Shown here piece after piece: positions 6,109 to 6,132 of a stretch of 6,132 bases of DNA (position 1 is the first letter of the stretch; every line of letters begins with the position of its first letter). The DNA is from an uncultured Clostridia bacterium (lineage in GTDB: Bacteria; Bacillota; Clostridia; Christensenellales; UBA1242). The notes under the pieces are model-generated. The model was not told the DNA's origin and ran no database searches. It was given only the letters and a program-made list of their open reading frames with translations. Made by a program: the position numbers and the translations under genes. The stretch covers positions 1 to 6,132 of the forward strand of contig CANRLJ010000050.1 of assembly GCA_947631485.1 (NCBI GenBank), in the 5' to 3' direction.

Positions 6109-6132
6109 TTGAAACTTGTTGTTATTGAAGCC
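6109..6132 (+). CDS. topA: Probable DNA topoisomerase I, first eight codons only
   Basis: The frame from TTG 6109 reads MKLVVIEA and runs off the right edge. This matches the start of the Toprim domain of bacterial topoisomerase I (typically KLVIVESPAK), and topA directly after dprA is a common order in Bacillota. TopA relaxes negative supercoils by single-strand passage. The start codon is TTG: AAGGAG is seven bases upstream and no ATG is in frame. Eight residues are too few for certainty; other Toprim proteins begin similarly, so the call rests largely on gene order. Confidence 0.62.

Overview
The window is AT-rich bacterial DNA, densely coded on the + strand only. It reads as a chromosomal housekeeping segment of a low-GC Bacillota, probably a Clostridia-like lineage. 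The basis is a membrane-anchored RNase Y, the obg-yhbY pair, the comM/yifB-dprA-topA order, strong AGGAGG/GAGGTG ribosome binding sites, A/T-rich intrinsic terminators and a TTG start. TGA is used as a stop (none is read inside a gene) and TGG encodes Trp, so the code looks standard. The genus cannot be told from the sequence alone.

Layout. (1) 2-463 is the C-terminal third of the ribosome-assembly GTPase Obg, cut by the left edge. (2) 464-567 is an intergenic region filled by an unusual set of inverted and direct repeats. (3) 568-864 is yhbY, a CRM-domain RNA-binding protein, followed by an A/T-rich terminator at 872-898. (4) A promoter at 918-947 and a hairpin leader at 951-997 precede rny (RNase Y, 1010-2593). 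Two small three-helix membrane proteins of unknown function follow (2637-2963 and 2973-3350), and the unit closes with a good intrinsic terminator at 3349-3376. (5) A clear extended -10 promoter at 3414-3442 drives comM/yifB (3466-5007), dprA (5016-6089) and the first eight codons of a probable topA (6109 to the right edge).

How they fit together. The first part concerns ribosome maturation (Obg, YhbY). The middle part concerns mRNA decay at the membrane (RNase Y) with two uncharacterised membrane proteins in the same likely transcript. The last part concerns processing of incoming single-stranded DNA and recombination (ComM branch-migration helicase, DprA RecA-loader), with topoisomerase I downstream.

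I found no mobile element, CRISPR array, tRNA, rRNA or defence system. The parts least explained by known genes are the 464-552 repeat cluster, the hairpin abutting the rny ribosome binding site, and the two small membrane proteins. Operon structure, promoters and RNA folds are inferred by eye; nothing was computed.
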